Shown: in pieces, positions 58,989-64,000 of the stretch
Numbering within the stretch: the stretch's first letter is position 1
Layout: every line of letters starts with the position of its first letter
Assembly (NCBI RefSeq): GCF_010998615.1
Contig: NZ_JAAEAH010000001.1
Span: 140,929 to 204,928, forward strand
DNA: 64,000 bases
Reading direction: 5' to 3'
Source of the DNA: Myxococcus sp. CA023
GTDB lineage: Bacteria; Myxococcota; Myxococcia; Myxococcales; Myxococcaceae
Notes under the pieces: model-generated
Told to the model about the DNA's origin: nothing
Databases searched by the model: none
Seen by the model: the letters and a program-made list of their open reading frames with translations, nothing else
Made by a program: the position numbers and the translations under genes

Positions 58989-59588
58989 ATGGCGCCTCCT
59001 TCCTCCGCTGTGCCCCGAGCAAGCGACCCAGCGCTGGACCAGGCCCTCCTCCGGCAAGTCGCCATGGGAAGCCCGCAGGCCATGCGCGACGTCTACGCGC
59101 GCTGCGGCGGACGGTGTTTCGCCATCGCGTTGCGGTTGCTACCCACCCACGCTGACGCGGAAGAGGTGTTGCAGGAGGCCTTCCTGGAGGTCTGGCGGCG
59201 CGCCCGAGAGTTCAATCCAGAACGCGGCGGCCTGGAGGCCTGGGTGACGACGATTGTGCGCACGCGCGCCATCGACCGGCTGCGGGCGCAGGGAACGGCG
59301 GCCCGCGTGGTGGAGGGGGCCGTGCAGCAGGAGCCTCCGGTCAGCGCCGCGCCCGCCGCGCCGGACGAAGCGGTCGGCCAGGGGGAGGCTCGTGCTCGCG
59401 TGGTGGCGGCGCTGGCCCAGCTTCCTCCGGAGCAGCGGGCGGTGGTGGAGCTTGCCTACTTCGAAGGACTCTCCCAGCGGGAGATTGCCGAGCGCACCGG
59501 AGACCCATTGGGCACGGTGAAGACCCGTGCGCGGCTCGCGTTGGAGAAGCTGGGGGCGTTGTTGGAGATGCTGCGCCCCCACGCCTAG
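58989..59588 (+). CDS. ECF-type RNA polymerase sigma factor
   Basis: The 199-residue protein has sigma region 2 (about 35-100, ALRLLPTHADAEEVLQEAFL, EVWRRAREFNPERGGLEAWV) and region 4 (about 140-190, LPPEQRAVVELAYFEGLSQR, EIAERTGDPLGTVKTRARLA). The order and the ERGGLEAWVTTIVRTRAIDR segment resemble the SigK/SigL-type ECF group, which normally has a zinc-containing anti-sigma partner; no such gene lies next to it. The ATG at 58989 is chosen; a TTG at 58944 would add 15 residues. Confidence 0.88.
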   Translation: MAPPSSAVPRASDPALDQALLRQVAMGSPQAMRDVYARCGGRCFAIALRLLPTHADAEEVLQEAFLEVWRRAREFNPERGGLEAWVTTIVRTRAIDRLRAQGTAARVVEGAVQQEPPVSAAPAAPDEAVGQGEARARVVAALAQLPPEQRAVVELAYFEGLSQREIAERTGDPLGTVKTRARLALEKLGALLEMLRPHA

Positions 59589-59604
59589 CCCCAATGCCGG
59601 TCAG

Positions 59605-60243
59605 TCAGGAACGGCCCTTCTTGCGCTCCGTCTTCGCCTTCGGGCCCTCACCGTAGCCTGACACCACGAGCCCGAGCGTCTGTACGAAGTTCACCGCGGC
59701 CTCCACGGGGATGCGCGTGGCCTTCACCCGGTTGCGCGCGGGGTCGATGAACACGCCCTGCGCGGTTCCGAAGTCCGCCTTCGTGAGCGTGCAGCCGCGG
59801 AAGTTGCTGCCGGTGATGTCCGAATCGCTGAAGTCCGACTCGGAAAGGTCCGTGTCGATGAAGTTCATCTCCAGCGCCGTGCAGCGCAGGAACGCCGTCT
59901 TCCGCAGGCTGAGCCCCGCGAAGGTGCAGTAGCGCAGGTTGGAGCCGTCGAAGGTGACTTCGGGGAAGGTGCCCACGTCCGTCCAGTCGATGCCCATCAG
60001 CTTGGAGCTTTCGAAGCGCACGTCGCGCAGTGACGTCTCCGTGAACCGGGCTCGCGTGAGGTCGCAACCGGTGAAGACACAGGACTCCATCCGAGTCCTC
60101 GTCCAGCGGCTTTCCTGCAGGGTGCAGTTGAGGAACGTGCAGCGGTAGAACTCCTTCCCGCCCAGGTCCGTCTCCTGGAGGTTCAGGTCGGCGAAGGTTT
60201 CGTTCTCGAAACTGTCTTCTTCGTGGATGCGCTGGGAGGCCAT
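59605..60243 (-). CDS. Pentapeptide-repeat protein of Qnr/MfpA-like shape
   Basis: The 212-residue protein is built of A(D/N)LxF-type five-residue repeats (FLNCTLQESRWTRTRMESCV, FTGCDLTRARFTETSLRDVR, SDSDITGSNFRGCTLTKADF), which form a right-handed four-sided beta helix. Its length and its C-terminal helix (RIPVEAAVNFVQTLGLVVSG) match the Qnr/McbG group (about 214-218 residues), where that helix makes the dimer and the helix mimics DNA on gyrase. Gyrase protection is thus possible, but the loops that matter in Qnr cannot be judged. It converges with the ECF gene (17-base gap). Confidence 0.75.
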   Translation of the reverse strand: MASQRIHEEDSFENETFADLNLQETDLGGKEFYRCTFLNCTLQESRWTRTRMESCVFTGCDLTRARFTETSLRDVRFESSKLMGIDWTDVGTFPEVTFDGSNLRYCTFAGLSLRKTAFLRCTALEMNFIDTDLSESDFSDSDITGSNFRGCTLTKADFGTAQGVFIDPARNRVKATRIPVEAAVNFVQTLGLVVSGYGEGPKAKTERKKGRS

Positions 60244-60304
60244 GGCGGGCCCGTCACTAACGCCCGATGGCGCTCGCTGGCCAAGTCATTTCGCTCCGGA
60301 CTCT

Positions 60305-60661
60305 CTATCCATGACGGACGGTGAAGGCCGCCAGCAGGGGCCCCGCAAGGCGGGTGTTCGCGGGAGATGTCGGCCCTCCTTCGGGAAGCTGCGTGAGGAG
60401 CGCTTCCAAGGCGGGCTTCATCTCCTCGAAGGCGGCGGTGGCCGCCGCCGCGTTGTCGAAGAAGCGGTGGTACAGGAGCCAGCCGGTGACGGAGCAGGCG
60501 ATGGCGTGGAAGGAGCGGGTGTCATCCAACTCGTAGGTGAGCCGCGCCAGGCCGCCGAAGTCCTCATCCCGCGCGATGGTGCCGCCCTGGGTCCCCATCC
60601 ACCCGATGGAGCCCCCATCTTCATACGGCCGCCACGCCGCGTCTTCCGCACGTCCCACCAT
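60305..60661 (-). CDS. Unrecognised 118-residue protein
   Basis: The protein has no signal peptide or membrane segment. Segments such as GGTIARDEDFGGLARLTYEL and AIACSVTGWLLYHRFFDNAA suggest a small alpha/beta cytoplasmic fold. AAGGGG lies before the ATG. It follows the same strand as the pentapeptide-repeat gene, with 61 bases between. I know no family for it. Confidence 0.6.
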   Translation of the reverse strand: MVGRAEDAAWRPYEDGGSIGWMGTQGGTIARDEDFGGLARLTYELDDTRSFHAIACSVTGWLLYHRFFDNAAAATAAFEEMKPALEALLTQLPEGGPTSPANTRLAGPLLAAFTVRHG

Positions 60662-60854
60662 CCACCCCTTGCAAGGAAACCGGCGCCATCATGCGCGGCC
60701 CGGGGCGGACGCTCCAGGACTCCGAGGTCTCCGATTCGTCAGGAGGTGGACGTCGGTTCGGCGCGGCGAAGGTAGGGAAGGGGAGCACGCCGCTGTTCAC
60801 GGAACAGTTGAGGCGGGACGGTTTGTGCGCGGCGAGGCGTCGTCCTAACCTGCC

Positions 60855-61553
60855 ATGTCCATGAAGGCGATCCTCGTCTCCCTTTTCCTGTTGGGCTCGG
60901 CGCCGGACTCCAGCGCGCCAGCGATTCCGCCCGAAGCGCTCGCGGCGCCCCCTGTCGCGGATGAGTCCCCCACCGCGTGGTCCTGCACCGTGGACACCCT
61001 TCGTGCTGGGAAGGAATGCGTGTTCGAGGCGGACCTGTCCGCGGGCGCGCCCAGCGATTCGCAAGACGCGTCCAACAAGAAGCTCCTCCAGGACGTGGCC
61101 CGCGCGCTGTGCACGGAGGCGGTGGGCAACATCCGCGAGGGCCGCCCGGACGCGACGCTCACCGCGCTTTGCGAGCGGCGCTACATCACCGCCGTGGACC
61201 AGTGCGGACTGGAAGGCACGTCGTTCGTGGTGGACGCCAAGGGCCGCTTCGCTCCCGGCGCTCGGTCCTGCTACCGCGCGCTGGCCAACGTCCTTCAAGA
61301 GGTGCAGTTCATGGCCACGGTGGCCTCGCCGTGCTGCGAGTGCGCCGCCCGCGCCAACTGCCCGGGCACCGCGGACCGCTGCTATGCCGAGGTCGCCCAG
61401 CAGGCCACCGCGCCCCAGATGCAGGCGTGCCTGAGTGATAGGTGTGCGGATGCGTGCTCCGTCGTGCTGCCGCTGCCTCGCTCCGGAGCGCACCCCGCGC
61501 CCACCGTCCAGCAGCGCAACCGTTCCGCCAGCCCTGGCTCCGCTTCCCTCTAG
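60855..61553 (+). CDS. Exported Cys-rich protein of unknown function
   Basis: The 232-residue protein has a hydrophobic start (MSMKAILVSLFLLGSAPDSS) and about 15 cysteines later, in patterns CSC.. such as SPCCECAARANCPG, DRCYAEVAQQ and CLSDRCADACSVVL. It ends in a Pro/Arg-rich tail. The Cys density suggests disulfides or a metal site in the periplasm or outside. It is followed after 11 bases by a lipoprotein gene and the two probably form an operon. Confidence 0.6.
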   Translation: MSMKAILVSLFLLGSAPDSSAPAIPPEALAAPPVADESPTAWSCTVDTLRAGKECVFEADLSAGAPSDSQDASNKKLLQDVARALCTEAVGNIREGRPDATLTALCERRYITAVDQCGLEGTSFVVDAKGRFAPGARSCYRALANVLQEVQFMATVASPCCECAARANCPGTADRCYAEVAQQATAPQMQACLSDRCADACSVVLPLPRSGAHPAPTVQQRNRSASPGSASL

Positions 61554-61564
61554 GAGTTCCGCCC

Positions 61565-62524
61565 ATGCGCCGTCCTTCCTGGAAGCTGTCCACCTGGGCC
61601 CTGATGGGCACGTTCGCCGCCGGCTGCGGCGCCTCGCATTCCCACGTGACGTGGTCGGAGGACGCGCCTCACGCGAAGGAGGAGGTGTTCGTCGCCAAAC
61701 CTCCGCCTGAGCCGCCCGCGCCCAGCCCCACCTCGGACCCCAAGGCGTTCGCCGCCCGGTACGCCAACCCGGCCGTGTGTGAAGCCGCCGCGCGGCGCAT
61801 CCAGGGCGCTTCGCGGGATGAGGCGTGGGATGGCCTGAAGGCCTGCATCGAGCACACGCCCTTCACCCAGCTCAACGCACTGCTGGGCCGCGCCTGGGCG
61901 CAGGACCTGAGCGTGCGTCCCGAAGGCGCGAAGCTCATTGCCCGCGTGGTGGCCCAGCGCGGTGGCAGCGTGACGGGCGAGCTGCGCTACCTCCAGGAGA
62001 AGCAGATCCCCATCTTCTCGTTGGCCTCCGCCATGGACCGGCCGGACACGTACAAGGGCCGCTACGTGCTGCTGCGCGCGCAGGTCGCGGACCAGCGCTC
62101 GGAAGGTGAGCGCCCCACGGTGTGGTTGGTGGAGCAGGCCCTCAGCTCCGTCCAGACGGACGAGGTCGTGGGCTATGGCGAGCGCATCGACTCCGTCACC
62201 ACGTACTCGGGTGACCTGGCCGGGCAGTCCGTGCTCACGGGGCCGGGGCGGGTCGGGGGCACGGTGAGCACGTCCGAGCGCTCCGGCCGCAACACCACGC
62301 GGCGCTTCGTGGAGAACATCTCCGACGAGACGGGCCGCGAGGCACTCGGCCGTCTGGCGAGCGCCGACCCGTTCCTGGAGACCCGGCGCGACTACGTCAT
62401 CCTCGCGCGCTTCGACGGTGTCCGCCTCACGTCGGGCGGCGCGGAGACGGATGACGAAGCGCCGCGCATCCCGGTGCTGACCATCGTCAGCTACCACGCG
62501 CCGCAGGCGCTCGTCGTCTACTGA
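61565..62524 (+). CDS. Putative lipoprotein of unknown function
   Basis: The 319-residue protein starts with a signal sequence and a possible lipobox (TFAAGC). A Pro-rich linker (KPPPEPPAPSPTSDPKAF) is followed by a helical part (YANPAVCEAAARRIQGASRD) and a beta-rich half with PDTYKGRYVLLRAQVADQRS, which recalls OB-fold-like lipoproteins of myxobacteria, and GDLAGQSVLTGPGRVGG. I recognise no family. Its ATG lies 12 bases after the stop of the Cys-rich gene. Confidence 0.6.
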   Translation: MRRPSWKLSTWALMGTFAAGCGASHSHVTWSEDAPHAKEEVFVAKPPPEPPAPSPTSDPKAFAARYANPAVCEAAARRIQGASRDEAWDGLKACIEHTPFTQLNALLGRAWAQDLSVRPEGAKLIARVVAQRGGSVTGELRYLQEKQIPIFSLASAMDRPDTYKGRYVLLRAQVADQRSEGERPTVWLVEQALSSVQTDEVVGYGERIDSVTTYSGDLAGQSVLTGPGRVGGTVSTSERSGRNTTRRFVENISDETGREALGRLASADPFLETRRDYVILARFDGVRLTSGGAETDDEAPRIPVLTIVSYHAPQALVVY

Positions 62525-62591
62525 GCGGCCTTCGACGCGGACTCGTCGCGGAAGGTCGGCGGCGTGCGCACTCGGTGCCTTGGTGACACAG

Positions 62592-62630
62592 AAAAAAACG
62601 AGGCGCCGGGACACTTGCCCCGACGCCTCG
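62592..62630 (-). terminator. Intrinsic terminator of the DUF4382 gene
   Basis: On the minus strand CGAGGCG (62630-62624) pairs with CGCCTCG (62605-62599), extended by a CGGGG/CCCGG inner part, and is followed at once by seven T (62598-62592). It lies 58 bases past the stop of the DUF4382 gene. This is the clearest intrinsic terminator in the window. Confidence 0.9.
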
Positions 62631-62687
62631 CCCTGGGAACCGACCCCGCGCCAGTCCCCACGTAACCGTGTGCAGGTCGCGCCCGCG

Positions 62688-63617
62688 CTACTGCTGGGTC
62701 GCACCCGTAATCGTGAAGTGATTCGCCACGTCGCGGCCCGAACCCACTTCCACCGTCACCGGATGGTCGGGCGCGGTGGAGGCGCTGACGAAGGAGGGCG
62801 GCTCGAGGTGCACCGTGAAGGTGCCCGGAATGAGGAACTTGAAGACCGCCTCGTAGGTGCCGTCGCCGTCCTCGTCGGTCAGCGCCAGCCGCTCACTGCT
62901 GCCCGCCTCGTTCGTCATCACCGCGTTGAAGTCGCCCAGCGTCACCTGGTGGCCGTCCACCACGGGCAGGGTCACCGTGGCGGCCGTGTTCGCCGTCACG
63001 CGGATGCTGCCGGAGGCCGTCACCTCGGCGGACTTGATGACCGGATGCATCACCCACTTGCCCGAGTTACCCGCTTCCTTGCCAAAGCTCTGGCCGACGT
63101 CGAAGTCCACGAGCAGCACCTTCTGCTCGCCTTCGATGGTCAGCTTCTCGGAGAACTTCACCTTCAGCCCGGACGTGCCGAAGCTGGGCATGTGAAGTTG
63201 GCCGCCCACCTGCGTGCCCGCGGGCAGGCCGGAGTAGTCGGCGGACGACGCGAACACGGTCGACACGCCGTTCTCATTCGCCACCTCGATGTAGCCACCG
63301 GTGATGACGAAGCGAAGCTCGGAGTAGTCGCCATTGGGGACCACCGCGTCAGACACCAGTTCGGACGTGGAGTTGGCGAGCTCCAGCAAGCTCACGGTGA
63401 CGGGGGTATCGCGCAGCACCACGCGGCCACCTTTTCCGTCGCCTCCCTGCAGATAGATTTCGGAGATGGTGACGACAGCGGTGCGGATGTCGTCTCCCGG
63501 TGCGTCGGTCAGAAGCAGGGTGACCTTGCCCTCGTTGCCGCCACACGCCATCAGCGGGAGCAGGGCGATGGGTAGCAGGGCCAGCAGGGTCGAGCGTAGG
63601 CGCGAGCGAAGAGTCAT
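62688..63617 (-). CDS. DUF4382 lipoprotein
   Basis: The 309-residue protein has a lipoprotein signal peptide (LLALLPIALLPLMAC, Cys at about 25) and begins the mature part with KVTLLLTDAPGDDIRTAVVT and ISEIYLQGG, the signature of DUF4382, a beta-sandwich domain of bacterial surface lipoproteins. A second part (about 150-300, GSIRVTANTAATVTLPVVDG, YEAVFKFLIPGTFTVHLEPP) looks like an Ig-like or carboxypeptidase-regulatory-like domain. The start at 63617 is decided by the lipobox; the frame extends further up. Function unknown. Confidence 0.8.
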   Translation of the reverse strand: MTLRSRLRSTLLALLPIALLPLMACGGNEGKVTLLLTDAPGDDIRTAVVTISEIYLQGGDGKGGRVVLRDTPVTVSLLELANSTSELVSDAVVPNGDYSELRFVITGGYIEVANENGVSTVFASSADYSGLPAGTQVGGQLHMPSFGTSGLKVKFSEKLTIEGEQKVLLVDFDVGQSFGKEAGNSGKWVMHPVIKSAEVTASGSIRVTANTAATVTLPVVDGHQVTLGDFNAVMTNEAGSSERLALTDEDGDGTYEAVFKFLIPGTFTVHLEPPSFVSASTAPDHPVTVEVGSGRDVANHFTITGATQQ

Positions 63618-63752
63618 GGTCGGCACGTCCCGGAATAGGGCCCGCTGAAATACCGGGCCGTTCGACACGTAATGACCCGGCCCGGAAACATCCGGCCACG
63701 CGACCCTGTAGATGTCGCCGCGAAAGCAGGGGGCCCGGAGGCCCACACCCAC

Positions 63753-64000
63753 TTACGCCGGTGACGTGTCCAAGCCGTGCTTGCGCAGCAGCTTGCGCAG
63801 GTACACGCGGTCGATGCCCGCCTCGCGGGCCGCGCGGGACACGTTGCCCTCGCAGCGGTCGATGAGGGCGCGCAGGTAGTCGCGCTCGAAGCCTTCGATG
63901 ATGCGGTCCTTGGCTTCCTTGAAGGGGAGGTCCAGGGAGATGGGGCGCGTGCTCTCCGGGTCGTCCGAAGGCGGCGGCAGGGTGGTGGGGTCCTCGGGGG
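63753..64000 (-). CDS. C-terminal end of an NtrC-type response regulator or sigma-54 activator (cut by the window end)
   Basis: The last 82 residues are seen: a linker (PPSDDPESTRPISLDLPFKE) and a Fis-type helix-turn-helix, RDYLRALIDRCEGNVSRAAR followed by EAGIDRVYLRKLLRKHGL. This arrangement is usual at the end of sigma-54-dependent activators of myxobacteria. The AAA+ and any receiver domain lie outside the window. Confidence 0.85.
   Translation of the reverse strand, partial: PEDPTTLPPPSDDPESTRPISLDLPFKEAKDRIIEGFERDYLRALIDRCEGNVSRAAREAGIDRVYLRKLLRKHGLDTSPA

Overview
The window is high-GC DNA with strong G/C at third codon positions and densely packed genes. It reads as a myxobacterial chromosome, most likely Myxococcus or a close relative (inference from gene content: a myxochelin mxc cluster, a GlgE-pathway operon, DUF4082 and ADOP proteins, NtrC-type regulators, many secreted Cys-rich and lipoproteins). 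No tRNA, rRNA, CRISPR array, prophage or intact insertion sequence is visible.

Region 1 (0.3-14.3 kb) is the myxochelin (catecholate siderophore) locus. mxcB (siderophore reductase) points right. Convergent to it is the operon mxcC-D-E-F-G, a class II DAHP synthase, mxcK and mxcL. MxcD, F and C make 2,3-dihydroxybenzoate, MxcE loads it on the carrier of MxcF, MxcG couples it to lysine and releases the product reductively, MxcL aminates the aldehyde, MxcK probably exports, and MxcB releases iron. Fur-box-like sequences lie before mxcB, before mxcC and between mxcC and mxcD. The two transcripts end on a shared CTAG.

Region 2 (14.3-24 kb) holds two ATPase-less MacB/FtsX permeases of the ADOP type flanking a two-helix membrane protein, then an 1128-residue exported DUF4082 protein. 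Region 3 (24-29 kb) holds a GntR regulator and a Tat-type amine oxidase that share a perfect operator, transposase and WYL-regulator remnants, a DUF3565-GNAT fusion and a formylglycine-generating-enzyme homologue. Region 4 (29-37 kb) holds membrane and outer-membrane proteins, a guanidine exporter under a guanidine-III riboswitch, a metallo-beta-lactamase-fold protein, an ArsR/SRPBCC pair with its operator, a chemoreceptor, and DUF2277 with a 31-residue basic peptide.

Region 5 (37-44.3 kb) is a heavy-metal RND efflux operon whose adaptor carries four Cys/His motifs that also occur in a small exported protein next to it; a TlpA-like lipoprotein lies upstream. Region 6 (44.3-50.9 kb) holds an M36 protease, an MFS protein, and an operon of polyprenyl synthase, GbsR-type regulator and GGCT-like protein preceded by a perfect palindrome. 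A 97-bp-period tandem repeat at 51.0-51.4 kb has no explanation. Region 7 (51.5-58.8 kb) is glgE-treS-mak-glgB, making alpha-glucan from trehalose. Region 8 (58.9-64 kb) holds an ECF sigma factor, a Qnr/MfpA-like pentapeptide-repeat protein, exported proteins, a DUF4382 lipoprotein with a clear terminator, and the end of an NtrC-type regulator.

All functions come from reading motifs by eye; no database search was possible.
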